From Thiogranum longum (GTDB taxonomy: Bacteria; Pseudomonadota; Gammaproteobacteria; DSM-19610), in contig NZ_SMFX01000001.1 in assembly GCF_004339085.1 (NCBI RefSeq), positions 186,001 through 250,000 of the forward strand: 64,000 nucleotides of DNA, in the 5' to 3' direction. A program made the translations under genes and the position numbers. The notes under the pieces are model-generated. The model was given only the letters and a program-made list of their open reading frames with translations. It ran no database searches and was not told the origin of the DNA. The first letter of the stretch is position 1, and each line of letters starts with the position of its first letter. Below are positions 54,543 to 64,000 of the stretch, in pieces.

Positions 54543-55724
54543 TCAAGTCAGTTCTCCCGGATTGTATACCCGGTGGTGTTCGCCAATGGCATAGCGGTCG
54601 GTCATACCGGCAATATAGTCTGCAACGCCCCGCGCCTGCCCGCTTTCTCCATGTTCGACCCGAAGGGCGGTAACATGTTCCTGTGCTTCATCCGGTAACA
54701 GCTGCGGATCCTCGTTAAAAGCAATGAACAGGTCGCGAATAACACGCCTGGCCTTGGCGCTCATCCGGTGTACGCGATAGTGCCTGTACAGTTGGTTGCG
54801 CAGAAAACGTTTCAGTTCCAGGTTGCGTTCACGCATGGCGTCGCTGAAGGTGATGAGTGCCTGAGGTTGTCTGCGGACAGCATCGAGGTCCGCAGGGCAT
54901 GCTTCGGCCAGTTGCACCTGGCTGGTTTCGACCAGGTCTACAACCTGGCAATTTATCAAGCGCCTGACGACTTCGTGAATGACGCGCCGTTGTGAAAGTG
55001 CAGGGTAGCGTTGTGTGACTTCGCTGTATTGCTCGGCGAATAATGGCACTTCATTGAGTTGTCCAACCTCGATCAGGCCGGCGCGTAGCCCGTCGTCGAC
55101 ATCGTGACTGTTATAGGCGATTTCGTCGGCAAGATTTGTGAGCTGGGCTTCAAGGCCGGGTTGCTGTTTGTGCAGAAAACGTTCTCCGACATCGCCCAGT
55201 TCTGCGGCATTTTTCGGTGAACAGTGTTTGAGGATGCCTTCACGTGTTTCAAAGGTCAGGTTAAGGCCGGGAAAGTCGGCGTATTTTTCTTCCAGCTCGT
55301 CAACGACACGCAGTGATTGCAGGTTGTGTTCGAAGCCGCCGTATTCTTTCATGCAACCGTTGAGCGCATCCTGGCCGGCATGCCCGAAGGGTGTGTGTCC
55401 AAGATCGTGCGCCAGCGCGATGGCTTCTGTCAGGTCCTCGTTCAGCCGCAGTGCGCGTGCTATGGATCGTGCAATTTGCGCTACTTCGATGGAATGTGTC
55501 AGGCGCGTACGAAACAGGTCACCTTCGTGATTCACGAATACCTGGGTTTTGTATTCCAGTCGGCGGAATGCAGCGGCGTGAATTATACGGTCACGGTCTC
55601 GCTGGTACTCGCTGCGGTAATTCGGTGGTGGTTCGTCATGGCGGCGTCCGGCAGATATAGCATCCCTTGCTGCATAGGGCGCCAGCCCGGTTTCGTGCCC
55701 GAATTCATCTGGCAGACTGTTCAT
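54543..55724 (-). CDS. dgt: Deoxyguanosinetriphosphate triphosphohydrolase-like protein
   Basis: A 393-residue HD-domain dNTPase. [40 protein letters not shown] (first His), [15 protein letters not shown] (HD pair) and [18 protein letters not shown] are the metal and substrate motifs. It removes triphosphate from dNTPs and may balance pools. It overlaps aroB by four bases. The shorter dGTPase type 2 class is meant; strict dGTP preference is not implied. Confidence 0.92.
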   Translation of the reverse strand: MNSLPDEFGHETGLAPYAARDAISAGRRHDEPPPNYRSEYQRDRDRIIHAAAFRRLEYKTQVFVNHEGDLFRTRLTHSIEVAQIARSIARALRLNEDLTEAIALAHDLGHTPFGHAGQDALNGCMKEYGGFEHNLQSLRVVDELEEKYADFPGLNLTFETREGILKHCSPKNAAELGDVGERFLHKQQPGLEAQLTNLADEIAYNSHDVDDGLRAGLIEVGQLNEVPLFAEQYSEVTQRYPALSQRRVIHEVVRRLINCQVVDLVETSQVQLAEACPADLDAVRRQPQALITFSDAMRERNLELKRFLRNQLYRHYRVHRMSAKARRVIRDLFIAFNEDPQLLPDEAQEHVTALRVEHGESGQARGVADYIAGMTDRYAIGEHHRVYNPGELT

Positions 55725-56818
55725 GAACCTGTCATCGGCAGTTTCCGGCTGAGTGTTTCATCGAGGTGCCCATGGTCGTAATCAGCTGTAATCTTCGCTG
55801 CTCCGATGGCGTCGAGCAATACCAGCCGCAGACCGTCATCCATGGCTTTTTTATCAACTGCCATGAGTTCAAGGAAGCGGTCGCTGGAAATATCCCCGGG
55901 TGGATCGGTCGGCAGGCCTGCTTTCTTGAGCAGGGCCCTGATGCGACTCACATCAGTGTTGTCTATCCAGCCATGGCGCGCAGACAGGTCTGCAGCCATG
56001 GCCATGCCGGCGGCCACCGCCTCGCCATGCAGCCAGTTACCGTATCCCATGCCGGTTTCAATGGCATGCCCGAAGGTGTGGCCAAGATTAAGCAGGGCAC
56101 GTTTGCCACTTTCCCGCTCATCAGCGGCGACAATCTCCGCCTTGCAGCGGCAGGAACGCTCGATAGCGTAAACCAGCGCCTCGGTATCGCGCTCCAGCAG
56201 GCGAGTTATGTTGGCTTCAAGCCACTCAAAAAACTCACGGTCCTCAATCAGTCCGTATTTAATGACTTCTGCAATGCCGGCCGAGAGCTGGCGGTCATCC
56301 AGCGTGCTGAGTGTATCGGTATCTGCAAGCACCAGCCGGGGCTGATGGAAGGCGCCGATCATGTTCTTGCCGAGCGGATGGTTGACACCGGTCTTGCCGC
56401 CGACCGAGGAATCTACCTGGGCCAGCAGGGTGGTCGGGATCTGGATAAAATCTACACCCCGCTGATAGCAGGCGGCGGCAAAGCCAACCATGTCGCCGAC
56501 CACACCTCCGCCAAGCGCTACCAGGCAACAGGAACGGTTAAAGCGTTTCTCCAGTAGCGCATCAAAAATGGTATTCAGTACTTCGAGCGTTTTGTATTGC
56601 TCGCCATCCGGCAGGATAAGTCGCTCGAGCCGGTAATCCTGCAGTGCTTCGCAGACAGTATCCATATAAAGCGGGGCTACCGTGTTGTTGCTGACGACCA
56701 TCACCTGGCGCCCGCGAATGGCCGGTTCATAGAGCGCAGTGAGGGACAGCAGGCCTGGCCCGATATGGATCGGGTAGCTGCGTTCGCCAAGTTCAAGTTG
56801 CAGGGTTTGTTTGATCAT
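55721..56818 (-). CDS. aroB: 3-dehydroquinate synthase
   Basis: A 365-residue shikimate-pathway enzyme. [20 protein letters not shown] (NAD site), [26 protein letters not shown]-type helix as [11 protein letters not shown] and [11 protein letters not shown] (zinc histidines) are clear. It lies 3 bases after aroK and overlaps dgt, so aroK-aroB-dgt-WGR-damX form one transcript. Confidence 0.97.
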   Translation of the reverse strand: MIKQTLQLELGERSYPIHIGPGLLSLTALYEPAIRGRQVMVVSNNTVAPLYMDTVCEALQDYRLERLILPDGEQYKTLEVLNTIFDALLEKRFNRSCCLVALGGGVVGDMVGFAAACYQRGVDFIQIPTTLLAQVDSSVGGKTGVNHPLGKNMIGAFHQPRLVLADTDTLSTLDDRQLSAGIAEVIKYGLIEDREFFEWLEANITRLLERDTEALVYAIERSCRCKAEIVAADERESGKRALLNLGHTFGHAIETGMGYGNWLHGEAVAAGMAMAADLSARHGWIDNTDVSRIRALLKKAGLPTDPPGDISSDRFLELMAVDKKAMDDGLRLVLLDAIGAAKITADYDHGHLDETLSRKLPMTGS

Positions 56819-56821
56819 TGC

Positions 56822-57358
56822 TCAAGGATAAGGGGGTGACCGGTTTTCCTCAACAAAGTGAGTGATTTTCTGTACCACGTCACGTACCTTGCAACCGTCG
56901 GTCTCGATAACAAAGTCTGCGATTTCCCGGTAAAGCGGGTCACGCTCGGCGAGCAGCTGCTCCAGTTTCTCACGAGGATTGTCGGTTTGCAGCAGTGGGC
57001 GGTTTCGATCATGTGCAGTGCGCTGCAGCTGCTGGTCGACGGAAGTCTGCAGGTATATGACATTGCCGCGGCTGGCCAGATGCTTGCGGTTTTGCGCATC
57101 CAGTACAGCCCCGCCACCGGTGGCGAGTACGATCCCCGGTTTGGCCGATAGCTCATCAATGGCCTCTTGTTCGCGCTTGCGAAAACCGGATTCTCCTTCC
57201 AATTCAAAGATTAATGGAATATCGACACCGGTTCTGGCCTCGATTTCCCGGTCGCTGTCAATGAACTGAAGGTTCAGAGTACGCGCCAGTTTTCGGCCAA
57301 TGGTGGATTTGCCGGCCCCCATGGGGCCGACCAAAAAAAAACTGCCCGACATTTTCAT
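56822..57358 (-). CDS. aroK: Shikimate kinase
   Basis: A 178-residue kinase. Walker [16 protein letters not shown], the shikimate-binding [18 protein letters not shown] and ATGGGAVLD, and the lid RNRPLLQ are all present. It starts 43 bases after pilQ on the same strand, the usual pilQ-aroK-aroB order of gammaproteobacteria. Confidence 0.97.
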   Translation of the reverse strand: MKMSGSFFLVGPMGAGKSTIGRKLARTLNLQFIDSDREIEARTGVDIPLIFELEGESGFRKREQEAIDELSAKPGIVLATGGGAVLDAQNRKHLASRGNVIYLQTSVDQQLQRTAHDRNRPLLQTDNPREKLEQLLAERDPLYREIADFVIETDGCKVRDVVQKITHFVEENRSPPYP

Positions 57359-57401
57359 GCCGGGCAGATATGCCAGAAATTCAGGCTGTGTACAAGTCGG
57401 G

Positions 57402-59549
57402 CTACTGGATACTGATGCCCTGCTTGATAAGTTTGGGTGTTACGAAGATGAGCATTTCGCTCTTTTCGTTGGTTTTTCGATCGGTTCGGAACAACCAGCC
57501 TACACCCGGCAGCTCACCAAAGAAGGGAACACGTTCCGTTTCCTTGCCGCGCGCCTGCTCGTAGATGCCGCCCAGTACCAGGGTTTCACCATTATCAACC
57601 AGTACCCGTGTTTCGACATTTCGTGTATCGATGCTGGGTACACCGGAGAAGATCTGGCCGACGCTGTCCTTGCTGACCTTGAGATCCATGATAATGCGAT
57701 CATCCGGTGTGATCTGGGGTGTGACCCGCAGTTCCAGAACAGCTTCCTTGAAGGTGACAGCCGTGGCGCCACTGGATGATGCCCGCTGGTAAGGGATTTC
57801 AACACCCTGCTGGATAACGGCTTCCTGCTGATTGGAAGTAATGACGCGCGGGCTTGAGATGATTTCACCGCGATCTTCCAGTTGCATGGCACTCAGTTCC
57901 AGTGCCAGCAGGTTGCTGCCCAGTTTGCCCAGTGCGATACCCAGTGCGCCGGACGGGTTGGTGGCAGGAAGATTGACCAGCAGACCTTCGTTACTGCTGC
58001 CGCCCGGGACTTCATAGGCGGTGATGGTATCGGCGTAATTCACATCGCCGTTCTGCTTGCCGCCCAGTACGAACTGGGTTTCGTTGTCACGCGCCGTACT
58101 GTTGTGGCTGAGGCCGAACTTGACGCCCAGTTCGCGGGTGAAGTCATTGTTGGCCAGAACAATACGCGACTCGATCAGTACCTGGCGTACCGGTATATCC
58201 AGGCGGGATACCAGGCGACGGATCTGTTCCAGTTTATCAGCGGTATCCTGGATGAGCAGCGTATTGGTGCGTTCATCAACAGATACCTTGCCGCGTTCCG
58301 ACATCTGTGAGCTGTCTTCGCTGCTCAGCAGTTCGGCAAGATCAGTGGCCTTGGCGTAGTTGACCTGGATGAGGTCAGAATACAGTGGTGCCAGTTCCTC
58401 GATCTGTTTCATCGATTCGAGTTCAAGTTTTTCGCGTGCGGCGATTTCCTCACTCGGAGCGATCAGGATGACATTGCCGTTTTCACGCTTGGCAAGGCCC
58501 TTGGTTTTCAGCACGATATCCAGAGCCTGGTCCCAGGGTACATTCTGCATGCGCAGACTCAGGTTGCCGGTGACGGAATCACTGACCACGATATTCTGGC
58601 CGGTGAAGTCAGACAGTAACTGGAGCACGGAGCGGACTTCGATATCCTGGAAGTTCAGGGACAGGCGTTCGCCGGTGTAACCAAACTGCTCTTTCTTGGC
58701 CAGCTCCTTTTCTTCCTTGGTAGTTTCGCGAACTTCTACCGTGAACTGGTTGTCGCTCTGGTAGGCAAGATGCTCATATTCGCCAATCGGTGTAATTTCC
58801 ATGCGAACACCGTTTCTCTTGTTCTCGGTATCAACCAGTTTCACCGGTGTGGCAAAGTCAGTGACATCCAGACGGCGCTCCAGTTCTTCTGGCAGCGTGG
58901 CGCCGCTGAAGTCCAGAACAATCTTGCCGGCTTCCTGTCGCATGTCTACCGGGATGGAAGGATCGGACAGGGTGACTATAACGCGGCCTTCACCCTGCTC
59001 ACCACGTCGGAAGTCTACGCTGGTGATCGTTGGTGAGATGCTCGCAGTGGTGCTGTCAGCGGGAGCAGTGGCAGCAGGCGCGCTGACACGCTGGCCGGCA
59101 GTCCCGAGAACAACAATAATCTTGTTCCCATCGGTGCGGGTTTCGTAGGGCACCATCTCAAACAGATTGAGTACAACGCGGGTACGACCCTTGACCTCGA
59201 CCGCCGTGATGCTCTTGGCGGGACCTATGCCGATGGATTGTGAACGTTTGGCAAGTTCGCTTTTTGTAGCGGGCAGATCGAAAGCAATACGTGCCGGGTT
59301 GTCTATAGTAAAGCTCGCCGGGTTTGAAACAGGCTGACTCAGTTCAAAAGTGATCTGTACCTGATTGCCGGGTAGTCCTGCAAAGTTAATGTCTTTCAGG
59401 CTGTTCAGCTGTGGCGCGGCTGCACCTGCAGTCTGCAAGCTGGTGGCAAACAACAACATGCCCAGGGCAAGAAACCTGTTTAGTGTACGGGCAGCTGACC
59501 ACGTTGCGATTCTCGCGGCATCCTTCCACATTGTGTGAATTGCATTCAT
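57402..59549 (-). CDS. pilQ: Type IV pilus secretin PilQ
   Basis: A 715-residue outer-membrane secretin. The start at 59549 gives [14 protein letters not shown] with GGAG upstream; the signal is followed by two AMIN domains ([26 protein letters not shown]), an N0/STN domain ([20 protein letters not shown]), an N1 domain and the secretin core ([34 protein letters not shown]). It forms the gate for type IV pili and DNA uptake. Last gene of pilMNOPQ. Confidence 0.96.
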   Translation of the reverse strand: MNAIHTMWKDAARIATWSAARTLNRFLALGMLLFATSLQTAGAAAPQLNSLKDINFAGLPGNQVQITFELSQPVSNPASFTIDNPARIAFDLPATKSELAKRSQSIGIGPAKSITAVEVKGRTRVVLNLFEMVPYETRTDGNKIIVVLGTAGQRVSAPAATAPADSTTASISPTITSVDFRRGEQGEGRVIVTLSDPSIPVDMRQEAGKIVLDFSGATLPEELERRLDVTDFATPVKLVDTENKRNGVRMEITPIGEYEHLAYQSDNQFTVEVRETTKEEKELAKKEQFGYTGERLSLNFQDIEVRSVLQLLSDFTGQNIVVSDSVTGNLSLRMQNVPWDQALDIVLKTKGLAKRENGNVILIAPSEEIAAREKLELESMKQIEELAPLYSDLIQVNYAKATDLAELLSSEDSSQMSERGKVSVDERTNTLLIQDTADKLEQIRRLVSRLDIPVRQVLIESRIVLANNDFTRELGVKFGLSHNSTARDNETQFVLGGKQNGDVNYADTITAYEVPGGSSNEGLLVNLPATNPSGALGIALGKLGSNLLALELSAMQLEDRGEIISSPRVITSNQQEAVIQQGVEIPYQRASSSGATAVTFKEAVLELRVTPQITPDDRIIMDLKVSKDSVGQIFSGVPSIDTRNVETRVLVDNGETLVLGGIYEQARGKETERVPFFGELPGVGWLFRTDRKTNEKSEMLIFVTPKLIKQGISIQ

Positions 59550-59564
59550 CGTTTTTATCTCCAA

Positions 59565-60119
59565 TTACTCGCTGAGTGCCAGTGATGCCTGGCGTTCTAT
59601 CCATCCCCCGAGGCCATCAGGCACGATCTCGGTTACTTCAACTTCGGATTCAGTGATACTGACAATCTTGCCATGATTCTGGCCAAGATAATTCCCCGGT
59701 TTGACCCGGTGTATGGTGCTGTCGCTCATACGTACCAGTGCCCATGACATACCATCACGTCCAAGTGTTCCAACCATGCGCAGGCCATCCAGTGGCTCAG
59801 ACTCGAGTGGCTCGCGAGGTCGGTTGAAGTCGGGGGAAATGCCGCCGTTCGAAGCATGTGCAACCTGGGATTTTGGCGTTGAATACGAAGGTGGCGTGAA
59901 TGGATCACGGGCATCCATAGCCTGGTAGAGATGCGTCTCAAAAGGTGAGAACTCAGGTAATGGCTCTACACGGGCAGTTTGCCTGGATTTTACCGAGTCA
60001 ACGTAGCTACGCAGATCTTCGGTATTGTTGCCGGCACAGCCTGCAATACTGCCGGCCAACAGACCAGCTGCAGCGAACCGCACGAGTGAATTCAGTTTCC
60101 CCGGTGAATGATGCATCAT
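59565..60119 (-). CDS. pilP: Type IV pilus inner-membrane lipoprotein PilP
   Basis: A 184-residue lipoprotein (signal ending LAGSIAGC). The linker contains YQAMDARDPFTPPSY, the DPF motif of PilP, and the C-terminal beta domain (GLRMVGTLGRDGMSWALVRM; VKPGNYLGQNHGKIVSI) binds PilQ. It overlaps pilO by four bases and is 15 bases before pilQ. Confidence 0.95.
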   Translation of the reverse strand: MMHHSPGKLNSLVRFAAAGLLAGSIAGCAGNNTEDLRSYVDSVKSRQTARVEPLPEFSPFETHLYQAMDARDPFTPPSYSTPKSQVAHASNGGISPDFNRPREPLESEPLDGLRMVGTLGRDGMSWALVRMSDSTIHRVKPGNYLGQNHGKIVSITESEVEVTEIVPDGLGGWIERQASLALSE

Positions 60120-60715
60120 TGGGCGCCCCCTTCTTCCTCTTCTTCATCCATATAACGATAGGTTTTCGCAAGGATGTCCATGGTAAGTTTGCCTTCCTTA
60201 TTATCACTGATGTTCACATCGTGGACCGTAACGATACGCGGAAGCGCAGCTATACCGCTAACGAATTCTCCGAATTCGTGGTAGTCGCCCTTGACGCGGA
60301 TACTGATGGGAAGTTCTGCATAGAATTCCTTCGGTACCTCGGCCTGTGGTTTGAACAGTTCGAATTCCAGGCCTGCTGCGAGACCGGTCTGGGAGATATC
60401 CACCAGCAGTTCCGCAACCTCGGTTTTATTCGGGAGCTGTCGCAGCATGGCACCGAATGATTCACGCATTTCTGCCAGTTGCTGTTCGTAGGCTTCAAGG
60501 TTGGCGGCTTTCCGTGCACGGTTTTCAAACGTTGTCCGCAGTTCGACTTCCGTGCGCTCGGATTTTTCGAGCTGGGCACGCTGATCCTTGATATCGAGCC
60601 AGTAACCTGCAGCCAGAACGCCGGTGAAGATCACGGCGATAACGAAAACCCTTGCCGGCAACGGCCAGTTGGCGATGTTGCTCAGGTCAAGTTCATTGAG
60701 TTCTGAAAGATCCAT
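60116..60715 (-). CDS. pilO: Type IV pilus assembly protein PilO
   Basis: A 199-residue bitopic protein. LSNIANWPLPARVFVIAVIF and VLAAGYWLDI mark the membrane helix; a coiled coil (AANLEAYEQQLAEMRESFGA) and the ferredoxin-like fold (GDYHEFGEFVSGIAALPRIV) follow. It pairs with PilN in the alignment complex. The short acidic C-terminus has a Glu run. Confidence 0.95.
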   Translation of the reverse strand: MDLSELNELDLSNIANWPLPARVFVIAVIFTGVLAAGYWLDIKDQRAQLEKSERTEVELRTTFENRARKAANLEAYEQQLAEMRESFGAMLRQLPNKTEVAELLVDISQTGLAAGLEFELFKPQAEVPKEFYAELPISIRVKGDYHEFGEFVSGIAALPRIVTVHDVNISDNKEGKLTMDILAKTYRYMDEEEEEGGAQ

Positions 60716-61283
60716 CAGCTATTTCCCTCCGTGGTTTCCTCAGACGGAGCAATCTGATTGGCACGCAACACAAAGGTTGCGGTCCGACGTTTCTCGTCTT
60801 CCTTGGTTTCAATAACATCCAGGCGTGGCTTCCCTATCCATTGTGAATTATCGATGTTGCGCATATAGGCGGATACACGGGCATTGGACTGTGCTACGCC
60901 ACTCATTGTCAGTGAGGCGCCTTTCTGTGTAATTGTATTCAGGAAAACACCGTCTGGCAGCGTGAAGACCAGTTCATCCATCAAATGAACGCTCTGGGGA
61001 CGACTGTGCTGCAGTTGCTGGATGATGTCCATGCGTGCGAGCAGGGCTGTCTTGGTTTTCTCAAGGTCCTTGATCCTGGCGATTTTTTTATCAAGAGAGG
61101 CGATTTCAGTCTCAAGAAACTTGTTGCGATTGTTCTGTTGATCGATAAGACCGTTCATCTGCATGTGCGTCAACAGCACCAGGAGTCCACCGACGACAGC
61201 ACTGCCAACGCCGATGACTGCAAATTGCTGCTGTTTCTCTTTGCGAAGTTCTTCGCGCCAGGGGAGTAAATTGATATGAGCCA

Positions 61284-61284
<1 letters not shown>
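60715..61284 (-). CDS. pilN: Type IV pilus assembly protein PilN
   Basis: A 189-residue bitopic protein. The cytoplasmic INLLPWREE motif at the N-terminus binds PilM; one membrane helix (FAVIGVGSAVVGGLLVLLTH) and a coiled coil and ferredoxin-like fold (LPDGVFLNTITQKGASLTMS) follow. Its start overlaps pilM's stop by one base. Confidence 0.95.
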
Positions 61285-62366
<1,082 letters not shown>

Positions 62367-62373
62367 TTAAATT

Positions 62374-62389
62374 CACTGCAATTGCAGTG
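62374..62389. promoter_or_regulatory. 16-base palindrome in pilM leader
   Basis: CACTGCAATTGCAGTG is a perfect palindrome lying about 10 bases after the predicted transcription start and 20 bases before the pilM start codon. It could be an operator of the pil operon. Confidence 0.45.
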
Positions 62390-62406
62390 TATTGATACGG
62401 TTATGG

Positions 62407-62435
62407 ATTAGAGAGCAACACCAAATCATTGTCAA
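62407..62435 (-). promoter_or_regulatory. Sigma-70 promoter of pilMNOPQ
   Basis: TTGACA (62430-62435) and TCTAAT (62407-62412) on the minus strand are separated by exactly 17 bases. The start would be near 62400, giving a leader of about 45 bases. Confidence 0.8.
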
Positions 62436-62547
62436 TCAAGTGCTCTTTATCCTCTTGGGTTCGATTCAGAGTATCGGACGCTTTATACTGAAGTTTAGGA
62501 ATCCTTTTGATTTTAATTTTGAACCCCATCACATCTCCGCCAAATAT

Positions 62548-64000
62548 ATGACACTTCATACCCGATTCTTGCGTTTTTTGCTTGCCTCAGTGTTCGCACT
62601 CTCGACAGCAGTACTTATCGTCATTGTTGCTGCATTCTTTTATATATCACCCCAGTTGCCGCCCATTGAACGCCTCAAGGATGTCCAGTTACAGGTGCCG
62701 CTGCGGGTTTATGCTCATACGGGGGAGCTGGTTGCAGAGTTCGGCGAGCAACATCGAGAGCCTGTACGCTATGAACAACTTCCCCAGGCCGTTATTGATG
62801 CCATCCTGGCAACCGAGGATGATCGCTTCTTCCAGCACCCCGGTGTCGACTATCAGGGGCTGGTGCGTGCAGTGGTCAAATTAATCAGTACCGGTGAAAA
62901 GCGTCAGGGTGGTAGTACCATCACCATGCAGGTGGCACGTAATTTTTTCCTGAGCAGCGAGAAGACTTACCTGCGCAAGCTGACTGAAATTTTTCTGGCG
63001 TTGAAAATCGAGCGCTACCTGAGCAAACAGGAGATTCTCGAACTTTACCTGAACAAGATTTATTTTGGTCATCGTGCCTACGGCATCGGTGCGGCGGCAC
63101 ATGTGTATTACGGTGTTGATATCGATCAGCTTACGATCCCGCAGATTGCCATGATTGCCGGTCTGCCGAAGGCTCCCTCGGCGAATAACCCGATCAGTAA
63201 TCCGAAGCGTGCGCTTGAGCGGCGGAACTATGTGCTCGGACGTATGTATTCGCTGGGTTTCCTCGACACGAACACCTACCGCGATGCGCTGGACGCCCTG
63301 GACAATGCCAGCCTGCACAAGGCGGCGGTGGAGCTGGAGGCCCCCTGGGTGGCCGAGATGGTGCGCAGCTACATGCTTGAACGTTATGGCGATGAGGCCT
63401 ACAGCGCCGGATACAATGTCCATACTACCCTGGATGCAGGGCGGCAGCGTGCGGCCAACGCCAGTGTGCGCAAGGCTCTGCTGGACTACGATCAGCGACA
63501 TGGTTATCGCGGTATTGTGCGCCATATAGAGCTGCCGGATGACTTTGACGATAAGCAGCTTGCCGTTGAATTGAAGGACATACGTCCCTACGGGCCACTA
63601 AAGCCGGCCCTGGTTCTCAAGGTCGAAGGTATGTCCGCACAGCTTGTCCTGCGGGATGGCAGCCCGATCGAGATTGGCGAGGAGGGTCTGGTCTGGGCCC
63701 GCCGCTATATTACCGTAAACCAGCGTGGCCCCAAACTCGAAAAGGCCAGCGAAGTCCTCGGGCGCGGTGATATTGTCTATGTCCAGCCGCTTGAGGAAGG
63801 CCGCTGGCGGCTGGCGCAGTTACCCAATGTATCGGGTGCGCTGGTGTCGGTCAGGCCCGGGGATGGCGCCTTGCAGGCCATGGTGGGTGGTTTTGATTTC
63901 TATCTCAGCAAGTTCAACCGGGCGGTACAGGCACAACGACAACCCGGCTCCAGTTTCAAGCCCTTCATCTATTCAGCCGCACTCAACAAGGGCTACACCG
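62548..64000 (+). CDS. mrcA: Penicillin-binding protein 1A, 3' end outside window
   Basis: 484 residues are present. A membrane anchor (LLASVFALSTAVLIVIVAAF) is followed by the glycosyltransferase domain with ATEDDRFFQHPGVDYQGLVR, GGSTITMQVARNFFL and LELYLNKIYFGHRAYGIGAA. A transpeptidase domain begins later and the window ends soon after the catalytic SSFK (GSSFKPFIYSAAL). Divergent from pilM, as in Pseudomonas-type genomes. A TATACT box at 62484-62489 may belong to its promoter. Confidence 0.95.
   Translation, partial: MTLHTRFLRFLLASVFALSTAVLIVIVAAFFYISPQLPPIERLKDVQLQVPLRVYAHTGELVAEFGEQHREPVRYEQLPQAVIDAILATEDDRFFQHPGVDYQGLVRAVVKLISTGEKRQGGSTITMQVARNFFLSSEKTYLRKLTEIFLALKIERYLSKQEILELYLNKIYFGHRAYGIGAAAHVYYGVDIDQLTIPQIAMIAGLPKAPSANNPISNPKRALERRNYVLGRMYSLGFLDTNTYRDALDALDNASLHKAAVELEAPWVAEMVRSYMLERYGDEAYSAGYNVHTTLDAGRQRAANASVRKALLDYDQRHGYRGIVRHIELPDDFDDKQLAVELKDIRPYGPLKPALVLKVEGMSAQLVLRDGSPIEIGEEGLVWARRYITVNQRGPKLEKASEVLGRGDIVYVQPLEEGRWRLAQLPNVSGALVSVRPGDGALQAMVGGFDFYLSKFNRAVQAQRQPGSSFKPFIYSAALNKGYT

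Overview
The window reads as chromosome of a free-living gammaproteobacterium. Evidence: a pilMNOPQ-aroK-aroB-dgt-damX-like block with mrcA (PBP1A) divergent from pilM, split pntA1/pntA2/pntB transhydrogenase genes, rep, comM, ubiK, priA and argS, a cytochrome c5 and GTG/TTG starts in a moderately GC-rich background. Genus cannot be fixed from the sequence alone; a Chromatiales-like relative is a guess.

Layout. 1-3.7 kb: a 5'-truncated diguanylate cyclase facing a DUF6502-DUF5666 pair. 3.8-7.8 kb: a TetR regulator with a palindromic operator candidate, a hotdog thioesterase, a TatD nuclease coupled to tcdA, and an exported metallo-beta-lactamase-fold hydrolase. 7.8-9.6 kb: tRNA-Arg(CCG), a minimal flagellar-rod-like protein, a SprA-type putative metalloprotease and a membrane-anchored cytochrome c5. 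9.6-13.7 kb: rep, comM and ubiK on the minus strand. 13.7-16.5 kb: a nitrogen-control unit, torF-type porin-glnK-amtB, behind a sigma-54 promoter and NtrC-like boxes. 16.5-18 kb: fetAB iron exporter.

18.07-26.52 kb is the accessory part: a cluster of eleven attC recombination sites separating eleven AT-rich gene cassettes, with no integron integrase in the window (a CALIN-type array). The cassettes read on the minus strand. In ten of the eleven, the core heptamers at the two cassette ends are exact reverse complements; the remaining one is broken by an IS110/IS1111-type element sitting inside an attC. One cassette is a complete IS91-like HUH transposase gene. Other cassettes encode a DUF4160/DUF2442 pair, a zinc-ribbon membrane protein, a ClpX-type zinc-finger protein, a HEPN-like protein, a lipoprotein, small membrane proteins and a 49-residue lysine-rich protein. 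A 3'-end fragment resembling fetB lies on the far side of the array, suggesting insertion at or rearrangement around the fetB 3' end.

26.9-43.2 kb: two exported proteins, divergent speE/speA, a SulP anion transporter, a SPOR protein, argS, a small beta-barrel protein, priA, an 11-residue-repeat protein, a sigma-factor operon whose last gene (DUF3106) carries an in-frame palindromic insertion, and pntB-pntA2-pntA1. 43.3-52.5 kb: an HNH nuclease, a fructosamine kinase, hemE and gltDB. 52.6-62.4 kb: a damX-like gene, a WGR-like mini protein, dgt, aroB, aroK and pilQPONM. The window ends inside mrcA just after its transpeptidase serine.

Type IV pilus assembly genes, comM and rep in the same neighbourhood as a large cassette array fit a naturally transformable host that picks up cassettes, but that link is inference. 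Two families of imperfect palindromic repeats (four full copies plus one half copy) are scattered through the core regions.
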